Shown one piece after another: positions 35,811-47,754 of a stretch of 64,000 nt of DNA. How positions within the stretch are numbered: the stretch's first letter is position 1; each line of letters starts with the position of its first letter. A program made the position numbers and the translations under genes. Source of the DNA: Clusia tigrina (lineage: Eukaryota > Arthropoda > Insecta > Diptera > Clusiidae); NCBI GenBank assembly GCA_920105625.2, contig OV050032.1, positions 15,723,356 to 15,787,355 on the forward strand, read 5' to 3'. The notes under the pieces were generated by a model. It did not search any database and was not told where the DNA came from. It worked only from the letters and a program-made list of their open reading frames with translations.

Positions 35811-37768
35811 AACCGAAGAAAAATGACTGCTTCTGCTGATATAATCACATCGAAGAATGAAAGTCATATTACCCTCGTTTGGAGGAAATGTTGAGTCACA
35901 CCCTCCAACACCATTATAAAAGTGATTTCAATGAAAACAAATCATTCCGATTCGATACCAATAACTTCCTGGTTACCTTTCATCACATTCGTCTTACACA
36001 ATGTTACGAGTTTTAATTAATGTCAGTCTACATCATTAGTCTCTGTATGGAAATCCGGATTTTCCATCTACACTAACGCCACTGCCCTCCCTCACCACCT
36101 ATTAATGTCACTCATTTATATGAGCCTGCAAACGATTTATCAGCTTCCTATAGCTGTGTGGGGCCTTATAGCTAGACTACCTTGCATTATAGCTTCGAAA
36201 ACACCTCCGCTTCGGACACAAATCATGTGCTGGCAGTGACTGTTAGGATCGTTTCATTGAGCAAAGATGCCTTTGGCGCTATGTCAGCTCGAGGAATTAA
36301 ATCAAAGCATAAAATCTCCCTGCAACTGTGCAACTAGAACCCTATGCTGCCGTTCGTGGAAAGTAAGAAATGTGGCTAACGGTTGCAGCGGCAACGCCAC
36401 GCACATCTGACGAATGCGGCTAAATGAAGCGCGCTCATATTTTGCCACTTTAATGTCAACCTCAGCGAATTTATGCACGACTGCGAGTGCGAATGCCAGT
36501 GCGAGTGTGATTACTGCAAGCACACATGCATGCATGGATGCCGCAGAGCTGCCCATGGAGCGGCATATTCTCGCATATCAGCACATTTGATGTACGAGTT
36601 GCATGCCTACAACCATCGAGCCATGGAGGCATGCGCCTGTGTCAACTTTCTTTCCTTCGTTGGCTTTTCCACACGCAATAAATTTGCATATTTTTTGTGT
36701 TGTTGCTGCTGCTGCTGCCTTCTATTTCCCTCGACTTCTTTTTTCTCCGTCTTCATATTATTTTAATTTTTATTTTTTCTTTAATTGCCTCACGCCAACT
36801 TCAAATCTTCGCATTATCACTGCATCGGGCACATCCGCAGCCAACTTTCCTGCACTTCACTGCATCAGTCAGTCATGGAGCATGCCATGCGTGATGTTGC
36901 TGTTGTGTTGTTGCTGCTGCTGATGTGGTTAGCTACTAAATTGGGTTTGTATGCACATGGCCACTCCCCCACCCGCGAAGCACTTCGCTCATACGATACG
37001 TCTTTGTGTTTGTCCGTTTCCCCAGTTGCCAGCGATGTGCATATAGGCCCCGTGTTGGTGGCGGGCATGCAACACCCGCGCTCTTCGGCCGCTCAAGCGT
37101 ACTGCAAGCGCGAATTCATCATCACAGCTGTCGGTGTCATTAGTGCGCCGCGCTCGTTTGAAGTGTGGCAAAGCACCCTGCGAGCACTGCTGCCGTGGTC
37201 GTGGCCGTTGTTTTTCCTATGTTATCTCATATTTTTATAATTTTCATGTACTTTTTTTTCTTGTTTCCGTATAATTTAATATATTTTCTGAGCTTTTTCT
37301 TTCAATTTTTGTTTTGAGACATTTGCATGGGAAAAAGTTTTTCTTTGCGTCGCAGCAAATTTGTTTTCATTTCAATTTTTTGTTTTTCTATTTAACTTTT
37401 TTCCACATTTTCGATTTTTTTTCTCTTCCAATGCAACGTCAAAGTTTTGCAGTTGTACATGTAGTCACTCATCTTCAGCCTCAGTACACTTTATCTGTAT
37501 CGTTGTTGTGGTTGTTGTTGTTGTTGTTGTTGTAGCTGGAAAATTCCAAAAAAAAGTTGGTTTACATTGTTTTTAATGAATTATTATTTCGCATGGAATT
37601 TCTAGAGATGCTTTTCCCTTCACTGCCTTTGGGGCTTGATAAAATTTAAGTTGCTTCTAAAATGTAACAGGTTTGTTTTTATGCTGTGGTGGAAAGATTT
37701 AGTGACTGTTTCCTTTAATCACTCCTTATCTTTCTCTGTCAATCCCCCTCCCTCTCTCCTAGTTCCGA
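35811..37768. other. No gene seen
   Basis: GAGTGC/CGAGTG degenerate repeats near 36483-36515, GCT triplets near 36700-36720 and 36900-36925, T-rich DNA near 37240-37430, and (GTT)n at 37500-37532. No domain recognised. Confidence 0.45.
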
Positions 37769-37774
37769 CTCTCC

Positions 37775-37837
37775 ACAATCTCTTCCACTCTCTCCACAAT
37801 CTCTTTCACTCTCTCCACAATCTCTTCCACTCTCTCC
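37775..37837 (+). repeat. 21-bp tandem repeat, three units
   Basis: CTCCACAATCTCTTCCACTC-type units, three in a row with one base change. One frame reads as a seven-residue repeat, but there is no gene context. Confidence 0.9.
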
Positions 37838-37861
37838 CCGGTCATCTCTCCTCTTTGTCAT

Positions 37862-38160
37862 AACGCCGATCACAAATACTCCAAGTCAAAAATGGTCCAA
37901 AACTACTTGGAGACACTCAACTGGGAGATGCTACCTCATCCCGCTTATTCACCAGACCTGGCCCCTTTCCGATTATCATCTGTTTTCATCGATGGGTCAC
38001 GCGCTCGGAGAACAGCACTTCGATTCGTACGAAGACGTCGGAAAATGGCTTGACGAGTGGTTTGTCTCGAAAGGTGAAAAATTCTTTTGGCGTGGTATAC
38101 ACAAATTGCCCGAGAGATGGGAAAAATGTATAGCTAGCGAGGGCAAATACTTTGAATAAA
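37862..38160 (+). mobile_element. Mariner transposase C-terminal fragment
   Basis: About 95 codons match the end of a mariner transposase: MVQNYLETLNWEMLPHPAYS, PDLAP, then after a one-base frameshift the region LGEQHFDSYEDVGKWLDEWF, ending GIHKLPERWEKC and a stop. In this family PDLAPSD would supply the third catalytic Asp; the frameshift falls at that motif. No terminal inverted repeat was identified. The left side abuts the 21-bp repeat. It is a decayed relic of a lineage different from the other mariners in this window. Confidence 0.85.
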
Positions 38161-38460
38161 TTATTTTTTTGCAATCTATAAAAAAAAGTGTTTTTTTTAC
38201 AAAAAAAAAAAAAAACAGCGGATTTAAGCTTATACACCTGGTGTATATATATTGTATAATGTATGAACCAAATTTCGGCAATTTCTCAGCCAGTTCATAA
38301 AAGTAGCATACCGGCACCACTCACCTATCAGTCCACCAGTGGCCCTTGCCCATTTAGCCTCCCTCACTCTTGTACAGTAGTCGAGTGCCCAACAGAAACA
38401 CACGCTTCACATTTTTACTTGCAGGTACACCAAAGTGCCTCACCCACCCACTGAGCCCCC

Positions 38461-38592
38461 TCCTCCTACTCAGTCGCCCTCCTACTCAGTCGCCCTCCTA
38501 CTCAGTCGCCCCTCCTACTCAGTCGCCCCTCCTACTCAGTCGCCCTCCTACTCAGTTGCCGCTCCTACTCAGTCGCCCCTCCTACTCACTAT
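38461..38592 (+). repeat. 16/17-bp minisatellite, eight units
   Basis: CTCCTACTCAGTCGCC units alternating between 16 and 17 bp, the last diverged. Confidence 0.93.
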
Positions 38593-38611
38593 CCCCCCCC
38601 CCCCCCCCCCC
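38593..38611 (+). repeat. C19 homopolymer
   Basis: Nineteen consecutive C directly after the minisatellite. Confidence 0.9.
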
Positions 38612-40821
38612 TCCTTTTGTTCTTAGTTTGGCACTTTCATTAATTAACTTTGTCTATGAGTGTTTCGTATATTTACTGGTATTTGCTGCAGGGAAGACGT
38701 ACTAACGACGGCTCGCTCGACTGCCAAAAGGTGCACAAAGGCTGCTCACATAAAACCTGCCGCTGCATACCTACAAAAAGTAAAGTGAAAAAAAAATCTA
38801 TGCAAAATAAAACTGTTTTTTTCCATAAAGCTGATTAAAACTTAAAAATTAATTAACAATGTCGTTAAAGAGACGACAAACAATCAAGAAAAACCATGTA
38901 TAAAGTACAGAAAGGGAAAGAAAGGTAGTAGCGATCGCATGCAGGCGATTGAGCGCTCCTTAAAGAATGCTTTGCAAACTGGCAGGGCGTTAATTAAGTA
39001 GCAGTCAAGTCAGCATGTAAGTACAAATTATGCCATTCTGTGCGTGCATGCGTACGTGCGCGCTTGCGTGCGTTTGGCTCACAGCCCATTCTGCACGCTT
39101 TCTACGAGAACTTCGAACATGAATACCAACGTATTTCGCTCGTACTACATGTCCGTCCCTTCAACCATCCGTCTGCCTGGCTGTGTGTGCGTTTGGGTGT
39201 CTGTTTGCTTGTTTGTCTGTTTACCAGCTTGCTTGCCTGTTAGCTGGGTGGGCTGGGCTCTTTCTCTCTTTGCACAGTTCAACACCTCCAACAGCTCACA
39301 CACAACTCATCAACGCCTCACTTCACTTCACTACACGCCACTTTATTTCTCTTCAAGCCAATGCATTGCTCGTAAATTTCTTGCTTATATGAATATAATG
39401 AGCTGCCTTAATGCCAAATTGGCAATAGTTGAAATTATTGTTGATTTTTTTCATTTGCCAAAATAAATACACAAATACAAAAGGAAAACATTGGTACAGG
39501 TGAATATGAAGTGAAGTCGTTCGCTTGGATGTGTGCAGGTATACCAGTGAGTGCGTGTGTGCGTGTGTGCGTGTGTGCGTGTGTGCGGTATAATTTTCAC
39601 ACGCGTTAAAGTGCGTACATTCACTTTCTCGAAAGTATGCAAATAAAACCTTATTTTAGTGTTCAGCAAATTAAGTAGAATTGCTCTCACATCCGTTAAC
39701 ATTGCTGGCCTATAATAAGCGCGGCAGCGGCAGAACAGTGGCAGGTCAAATTTAAGTTGCTTTAAATTGACCGACTTCGAGGAATGCCAACATACGAGTA
39801 TATAGCATTCCTGGTCATTTGTAACTGATTTTGATTCCTTTGCTTTGCTTGAGGAAAGAGCCAACTCCGAGTATATCGAAGCATCGTTGGTACAAGGCAC
39901 AAGTTGGTGTCTCTATGGCTATATTGGTCAAAAAAGTTGCTATTAGAGAATTCGTAATTCAGACTGAAATACTGAATTCATTTTTGGTAGAACTTCGATC
40001 CGAATATATACTGCGATATCAGGATAGGATGTAACCAGCATTGCTAGAAGAAGTCTTGTAGTCAATGCATAATTTCGATAATGAACTGATTTCTCCACAC
40101 CCGCGTTACTTGTTACATCAGTGCTGGAAGAATATGAATAAGGTATCCAGAGGCTTGTTTCTCTACGTGCTATGTACGAAATAAGTGCTGGAAGAAGACT
40201 CAGTCATTTCATAATTTCAATCGTTTGAGAGGGCTGAACTGATTTCTCTACGGCAGACGTCAATGGTGTTCTTACTCATAAGAACGAATTTGCTCTGCAG
40301 TCAAATCAGAATTTCTGTAGGAATCTGACGGATTCTCAGTTAGATAAAAGGAGTTCTTCTTGCTTTCTGGGTCCCTGTAATTCAACCAAAAAGCATTACG
40401 GTAGCAAATATGTACATCTTGATTTTCAGCCAATACTTGAAATATGCTGGAAATTCATATTCTTATGTCCATGTTTTGTTTTATCGGGTATTTTTCTATG
40501 TTCTTACCTTTGATATAGATGCGTGTGATATGAGATCTCTTTAACTGTGCAGTAATTGTGATACAAAATAATTGCAATGCTTTTTTCGTGTGTGAGATGG
40601 GGCGAACGGTAGTTCCACTGTAACGACTCTTTTCACTGGGATAAGCTCGTTGGATTGTCAGGGGTCGTATACAGAAATATCTCTCGGGGTGTTATAGTTC
40701 TATAGCTTTACTATTTCAGAAAATAAAACGCAAAGTACTTTATCTATTGCTAATTTACTATTTCGTTGCTTAATTATAATTAACAAGTCGCTGAAGGCTG
40801 ATCCTGTTTGTGGTATCCAGT
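38612..40821. other. No gene seen
   Basis: GTGTGTGC tract at about 39548-39588. Two loosely similar stretches containing GAACTGATTTCTC near 40084 and 40228. No domain recognised. Confidence 0.45.
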
Positions 40822-41343
40822 CTCAACGGCAGTGGATTGACAAACCTCTTCCACCGTTTCAACTTCAACGAGCAAATTTTGTTTCCGTATGAAAGTGGAT
40901 TCAAAAACCCAACATACGTAGCAAACGCTGTAACTCTGAGTGTCTATGTCCGTGCCTTCCTAGGCTTTAGTTTCAACGGCAGTGGATTGACAAACTTCTT
41001 CCACCATTTAGACTTCAACGAGCAAATTTTGTTTCCGTATGAAAGTGGATTCAAAAACCCAACATACGTAGCAAACGCTGTAACTCTGAGTGGCTATGTC
41101 CGTGCCTTCCTAGGCTTTAGTTTCAACGGCAGTGGATTGAAAAACCTCTTCCATTCTTTTACCTTCAACGAGCAAATTTTGTTTCCGTATGAAAGTGGAT
41201 TCAAAAACCCAACATACGTAGCAAACTCGGTAACTCTGAGTGTCTATGTCCGTGCCTTCCTAGGCTTTACTTTGACGAGCAAATTCTGTTTTGCTATGAA
41301 AGTGGATTCAAAAATCCAACATTCGCATAAACTTGTGAATGTT
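40822..41343 (+). repeat. 150-bp tandem repeat, three full units plus part, in frame
   Basis: CAACGGCAGTGG landmarks at 40824, 40974 and 41124 give an exact 150-bp period (50 codons). A fourth copy from about 41268 has a deletion and more changes. An open frame of about 189 codons covers all copies and repeats NEQILFPYESGFKNPTYVAN. It begins without an ATG. Most of each unit is identical, but a short patch differs in each: HRFNF, HHLDF, HSFTF. I know no matching protein. Confidence 0.95.
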
Positions 41344-41990
41344 CTTAGATCGGTGTGTTCTCGTGGTGGCGTCAGATGATTCGACAACATTTCCTTTTAA
41401 TTTTTTTTGGTCTGTCTCGGGTGGTGCTCAGCAGGAAAACACGCGGGGAAAAATATATATATATATTTATATTTAGTGGAGTTGTTCGAGGAAACTTCGA
41501 GATCAAGATTGGTAGTTAATAATTATCAATGATAATGATGGTTATGACGATATTTATGAGTGCTGTAGCTAATAATTATTGTCAAAATGTTGAATATAAT
41601 TAATCTAATGACAATTATCATGATAGTGTTTACGAATCTCTCTGATAACAGTGCTGCTGACATCAGTATAATTGATTATATTGTAATTATAATGATCGGC
41701 AGCGAACTTTGAAAATTAATTCAGCTCTCATCGGAGAATATTTTCTCCAGCCTAAAAGGTGTTTCGCATTAACGTCCACAGGCACACACAACAACGATAA
41801 TTATAGTAATCATAGTGATTGATGATAAGGAACTTCCTATGATCGCGTTGTTGATGTTGTTAATCAAAATAAATCTGAATGATAGATGTGTGTTTGTGAC
41901 TGTGTCTGCGTATACGTCAGTTTTCTTATTACAAATATGTTAAAAATGATCAAGTAAACGCTGTAATCATGATCATGTGAACCCTATTCT
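41344..41990. other. No gene seen
   Basis: AT-rich sequence with many short GATAAT/AATTAT words. No domain recognised. Confidence 0.45.
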
Positions 41991-41994
41991 GAAT

Positions 41995-42955
41995 GAAAAT
42001 GGTCTTCCAGCATGGCGATATCCATTGACTGTAATATGGCGATAATTTTCATGAAAGAAATCGAAGAAATATGGTCCGATCACACCTCCGGTATGAAATC
42101 CACATCACAAGGTCACTTTTTGTGGATAACATGAAGTCTCTTGAAGCACATGTGGGTTTGTTACTGTCCAATAAGGAATATTTTGCTTATTGATAAAGCC
42201 AAAAGCCAAAAATGAGCTTCATCGCGCTGCAGATAATTTTTCGATAAAAATCAGGATTTTCTTGGATTTTTTGCAGAGACCGAGAAGTTTTGCCGCTTCC
42301 AATGATCAAGAGGCTTCAGTTCTTGAGTTAAATTGATCTTGTAAGGGTGTAGGCCAAGATCGCAATGTGGACTGAGAGATTCCCAAGTCCTGTCAACAAA
42401 GTGGAATCGATTGATTCGCCTCATTTTGAACTGCAGCACTTACGGCTGCGATATTTGCGGTAGTTCGATCGATGCGTTGTCTCACTGGCACAGGAACACT
42501 CCAGAGTGAATATATTGACTTGAACATACCCAGCTTGTTTAGTGGGACAATTCTTACCACCGAAAATTGTAGTAGATAGATAGATATATTTAAGGGTGTT
42601 ATACACTGCGACCTGAAAGATCTATTGTGATGCCCCTGTTTATTTGAAAGATGAGGATAGTCTCATTTATAAATCTTCTGTCAGGTTAGTTTTCGACAGG
42701 AATTCATACATTTTGGAGGAATTCATACACAGATGAAGGATCTTACTCATATCTAAAATATATTCTCCAAAACACCTGAGTCTATTGTGTGCCAATGGTC
42801 CACAGTCTGTGATGAGGTTTCGTCACTTGCTCCTAAAGTTGCGACCATCGACTCAGAATTTCGGTAGTAATTTTTAATAATTTGCCCACGTTGCTCGTTC
42901 GTGAACTTCTTATTCTTCTTTGATGGCCTGATCACAAAAGCTGTGATCACAGCCC
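41995..42955 (-). mobile_element. Mariner-like transposon relic split by a LINE fragment
   Basis: On the minus strand the N-terminal helix-turn-helix region appears first (FTNEQRGQIIKNYYRNSESM, VATLGA). It is interrupted by LINE sequence (42577-42832) and resumes with KNCPTKQA, VPVRQR, NIAAVSAAVQNE, DLGLHPYKINLTQELKPLDH, RDEAHFWL (first catalytic Asp) and GGVIGPYFF. Several frameshifts and stops are present and the C-terminal part, with the other catalytic residues, is missing. Terminal inverted repeats were not found. It belongs to the insect DEAHFWL type of Tc1/mariner-like transposases. Confidence 0.85.
42577..42832 (-). mobile_element. LINE 3' terminus inserted in the mariner relic
   Basis: About 256 bp match 32232-32490 with scattered substitutions, including the ATCT tail end and the knuckle region. 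It lies exactly between the two halves of the mariner transposase, in the same orientation as that gene. It is a 5'-truncated insertion. I could not see a clear target-site duplication. Confidence 0.85.
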
Positions 42956-42957
42956 GT

Positions 42958-43262
42958 TAGGGCCGGGTTAGGGCCGACTTGCTCTGTAGGAGTTGCATGG
43001 ACGAGGAGGAGCAAGGGCCCATCGAACACTTGTTATGTACGTGTCTAGCGCTGTTCAAAAGGAGACACACTTTCCTGGGTGACTACTTTCTGAACTCTTT
43101 GTGAGATATTCTGGAGAAGAAAAGAAGCTCCATCAACTGCTTCATAAAAAGCTCCACATGTCTGGACTTTGGAAAGGGATTGGGACTTGTGTGTCATACG
43201 GTATCACAAAGGGTCAATCATGGCCTAAGTGTGCCTTTCTGGCGACTGCTAAACCTACCTAT
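42958..43262 (+). mobile_element. LINE ORF2 C-terminal fragment with tail
   Basis: The plus strand reads CRSCMDEEEQGPIEHLLC, then ALFKRRHTFLGDYFLNSL and a stop: the knuckle and post-knuckle region of a jockey/R1-type ORF2. The tail has GGTATCACAAAGGGTCAATC and ends AAACCTACCTATA. It lies directly beside the mariner relic, which suggests a repeated insertion site or rearrangement. Confidence 0.8.
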
Positions 43263-44420
43263 ATACTTAGGGCCGACTTCGTGAAATTCTCCATGATAAA
43301 AATGTGAACCTTGACTGACGTTTTAGCATTGCCAGATCAGTTTTAAGTTTAAGGGGGCATTTATGTTAAAATACACAATTGTTATTTACCTATTGAAAAA
43401 TCCGATACACACAACATACAAACCTACAAACGCACATAAGCAATGTACCACTGCGGCGCACGCTCGCCACTTACGCATGCTGACATATCATTAACCCGCT
43501 AGTCATAGGCATATGACGACGGAACATGCATATATAGATTATCATTTACATGTGCCTACATACATATATGCAAGTACACACATCCTCGTAAGCGTTAGTC
43601 CTAAGCATACGTAAAGTTATACAGGAGTAACTGCTGATGTTAGCATTTATTCCCTATTTAAGCTGAACCGACATCAATAATAAATACATTCCATCGCGAA
43701 CAAAGAAAAGTCTCTCATTGCAATATTATCATAATCAATATCATCTTTCCAATAATCGTTTCACAAATATGAGAGGATAAGTACCAAAAAACGCTATTGA
43801 TGGTTGTAATAATTATGGTGAAGGCATCAATTTTATACGACCAAATCTACGAAAATTAATCAATTGGTGATTTATGGAATACATCGCTACATATTTCGTT
43901 TGTTGTCTTGTAGAATGCAACTCATTTCCTAATGGATAGGTTCACACAACTCTGTTCCTCCACTGGAATATCTCTGTTCCAAAATTTTGCAGAAAGTGGG
44001 GCATATGCACGAGTTCCGTTCACCTGTCTGCCAGCTCCGAAACATGCACCCTCGTCGGCTCCCACATTTCTTCAGGGCGAAGTGGGAACGCCTCTTGCGT
44101 GGCGGCACAAACAACCGCACTTAACTTTTTGACTTGTTTTCAATTTGTTATTTAAGTGATTATAATTTGTTTTTGTATTGTGTATTCCTGCGTATTTCAT
44201 CTCCTCTTTAGGGCGTGTTTCCTCACACAAAAAAGTGTGGTCTCTCGCTGTTGTTGGGTAGATTTTCGGCAGATAAAATATTTCATTTCATGTGCCGGTC
44301 ATTAAGCGGACATGAAAACTTTCTTCACATATAATTCCATTGGTGGCTTCTTTCCTCTTCTTTTTTAGTTGGTGTTATAGCATTTTTATTTGCTTTTGCG
44401 TACTTATTTTCAAGAACACT

Positions 44421-44452
<32 letters not shown>

Positions 44453-46106
44453 GGTGCTGTTGTTAATGTTTATGTTAAATTGATGCATTAAACGCAAATG
44501 AGTTTAGTTCTACTTGACGACTTGTTAAAGTGGCCTGAAAGCAGGTAAGCAAGCAAGCAGCCACTTATTGCCGCTGGCTGCCACTTCAGCCAACACACTC
44601 AGTCCAATTCGGCATCGTGTCCAAGCGAATTCGACGTACTTGTGAACATATGTGGACATGGTGCAATATGTTGTTATCGGCGCCGTCGTCGCCGTCGTCG
44701 CCATTGATTTCAATGACTCAGTGATTCGGAATTGTGTGGTTTGGCGAAGTTTGCCGCTGCTGTGGTAGTTCGGCACATTTAGTCACACTTGCAGGCACAT
44801 TTTTTGCCATTAATTAACTTTGGTCTCGCAGTGCTGGCCGTCGTACTTGATTTTTGTTTGCTGCTTCCAAATATTTTCACTTGCTTTGCCTGCTCGTGTC
44901 AGGGCGCATCTTGCCGCTTCGGCTCCAACTGTGCGCAGTGGTTGGTCAGCTCGTTGGCGGTTGGTTTAATTGTCTGCCTGAATCTGCATAATTAGGGTTA
45001 CTAATGCTAGTTTAATTTACTCGAACAGTGTCTCCCATGCACACACTCAATCACACACTAAGCCAGAGCCGCCATTAATGCCGACAGTGTTGATGGCCAG
45101 CACAATCCTCTGCTGCCGAAGTTATGTGGACTTGGACTTTCCTTCAGTGCACTCTAAGAAAGTGAAATTTAAACATCTAAGTTTGCCTTTGGTCCGCAAG
45201 CCATGCAACAACAACAAAGGCAATAGTGAAACTTTTGTTCCCCTCGTTTGGAGTACGAGTGTGTATTAAGCTGGCATTGTTTCTGATGCTACACGTATTT
45301 TCTGTCTTCTTTTTTGTGGGCGTCACAGCATTATCCAATTAATCCATCGTATCCATGGCAATTAATGCTGTTGAGTATGCGTGAGATTTATGTGCATCAT
45401 TTTTTTGGACACACAATTTTGACCGGCGTTTTTTTGTCTTTTCAATCTTTTTATATTTTTGTCTCTTTCAATTATCGCTGCAGGCTACATCAGATCAGAT
45501 GAGATCTGGCCCCTCCGAGCCAAGCCGTTCATCACTTTTGGACTTTCTTCCAACTGACGCAATTAATTTGTAATTTTGCACAGGTGTGCCCTCCCTATAC
45601 GAGGTCTTCTAATGGATTTGAGAGAAACTGTGCTCATGTGTGTGAGAATTACTGCCTGCCTGCAGCTGAAGCGATCTGCTCCAAATTAGTTTTTAGACCA
45701 GCGGTGAGAACTGTGAACAAATCAATGGTGCTCATCTCTTAAACGGAGTGAAAGTGCTCAGTTTCAGCTTTTTCGATTTTGCCCGTATTCGGTTAAATAG
45801 AAAGATTTGTCCGTCTTCTCAAGTATGGGGTGAGAGCAGGAAAGTGAGTATCTGCAGTCGCATCTAAAGATTGTATGTAGAGACTTCTGGTGTTTGGTTA
45901 TAAAAATGGACTGTTTGAAATAATTCTCTATTATTAAAAATCCCAAAATATATGGAAAAACTCCAAGGTATATGGAAAAAATACCAAGATTAATGAAAGA
46001 AAATTCCAATAAAAATGTAACTTCAAATATAATGAATTCCAAGGGCTGTGAACTAAGACCAATCTACCATTAGTCGCATTCAAGCAAATAGAAACAAATC
46101 CCCAAA

Positions 46107-46112
<6 letters not shown>
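43263..46112. other. No gene seen
   Basis: (GTT)n at about 44421-44453, GCCGTC triplets at 44680-44702, and short CCAAAATATATGG-like tandem words at 45945-46005. Open frames here show no domain. Confidence 0.45.
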
Positions 46113-46145
<33 letters not shown>

Positions 46146-46201
46146 TAATAATAATAATAATATAATAATAATAATAATATAATAATAATAATAATATAAT
46201 A
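46113..46201 (+). repeat. (AAT)n microsatellite with 17-bp super-repeat
   Basis: A run of AAT triplets followed by about 3.5 copies of ATATAATAATAATAATA, so an imperfect triplet run has itself become a 17-bp repeat. Confidence 0.93.
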
Positions 46202-46249
46202 AGTCTCCACAGATATGAAATGATTCCTAGCTAAAAAATCAATAAACTG

Positions 46250-47413
46250 AAACGCCCAAATGGATCTTTAGATTATACCAAACTTTAGTACAAAATAGAA
46301 GAAATAATTCCCAAACTAGAAATCAGAGCAAGACTGGATTCACAAGAGATAAAAGTAAAAAAATGAAATAAATCCCAAATGGGTCTGAAAATTATACCAA
46401 ACTTTAGTACCAAAATAGAAGAAATAATTCCCAAACTGGAAATCAGAGTAAGACTGGATTCACAAGAGACAAAAATAGTGAAATGAAATGAATCCCAAAT
46501 GGATCTGAAAATTATACCAAACTTTAGTACAAAATAGAAGAAATAATTCCCAAACTGGAAATCAGAATGAGACTGGATTCACAAGAGACAAAAATAGTGA
46601 AATGAATCCCAAATGGGTCTGAAAATTATACCAAACTTTAGTACAAAATAGACGAAATAATTCCCAAACTGGAAATCAGAATGAGACTGGATTCACAAGA
46701 GACAAAAATAGTGAAATGAAATGAGTCCCAAATGGGTCTGAAAATTATACCAAACTTTAGTACAAAATAGAAGAAATAATTCCCAAACTAGAAATCAGAA
46801 TGAGACTGGATTCACAAGAGACAAAAATAGTGAAATGAAATGAATCCCAAATGGATCTGAAAATTATACCAAACTTTAGTACAAAATAGAAGAAATAATT
46901 CCCAAACTGGAAATCAGAGCGAGACTGGATTCACAAGAGATAAAAATAAAAAAATGAAATAAATCCCAAATGGGTCTGAAAATTATACCAAACTTTAGTA
47001 CCAAAATAGAAGAAATAATTCCCAAACTAGAAATCAGAGCAAGACTGGATTTACAAGAGACAAAAATAGTGAAATGAAATGACTCCCAAATGGATCTGAA
47101 AATTATACCAAACTTTAGTACAAAATAGAAGAAATAATTCCCAAACTGAAAATCAGAATGAGACTGGATTCACAAGAGACAAAAATAGTGAAATGAAATG
47201 AATCCCAAATGGGTCTGAAAATTATACCAAACTTTGGTACAAAAATAGAAGAAATAATTCCCAAACTAGAAATCAGAGCGAGACTGGATTCACAAGAGAT
47301 AAAAATAAAAAAATGAAATAAATCCCAAATGGGTCTGAAAATTATACCAAACTTTAGTACCAAAATAGAAGAAATAATTCCCAAACTAGAAATCAGAGCA
47401 AGACTGGATTCAC
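46250..47413. repeat. 119/120-bp tandem array, about ten units
   Basis: CCCAAATGG landmarks fall at 46254, 46374, 46494, 46608, 46727, 46846, 46965, 47085, 47204 and 47324, giving units of 119-120 bp and one of 114. Two unit types are visible: one with TAAAAATAAAAAAATGAAATA (or a near variant) before the landmark, the other with CAAAAATAGTGAAATGAAATG. The array stops abruptly at about 47413. A minus-strand open frame crossing the last units is a by-product. Confidence 0.95.
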
Positions 47414-47752
47414 CACTCATAACATTTGAAAATTGTTTCCTTCTCCCAATTCTACCTTCAATCCCTGCCTCCAATTTATATATTTCCAACTTCTTCCTAA
47501 AGTTTTCAACGCTATAGTCTTGGTAGCTAGTGCTTATAATATAAGTTTATTCTAAATATATAGAGAGGATTCATAGCTGGTGTGCTGTTGATTTCTCAGA
47601 CATAATAAATATATGGGAAAAAATGCCTTCCATTGAAAGATCTCTTATGCGGACAAGTGGCATGTCCGAAATAGCTATAAGACCTGCCAAAATGTTTCAA
47701 TAATTCTGCTTCTGGCAAATATTACGGTGGCATAAGCACACATTTGCATCTA
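47414..47752. other. No gene seen
   Basis: Short AT-rich spacer between the array and a LINE remnant. Confidence 0.45.
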
Positions 47753-47754
47753 CC

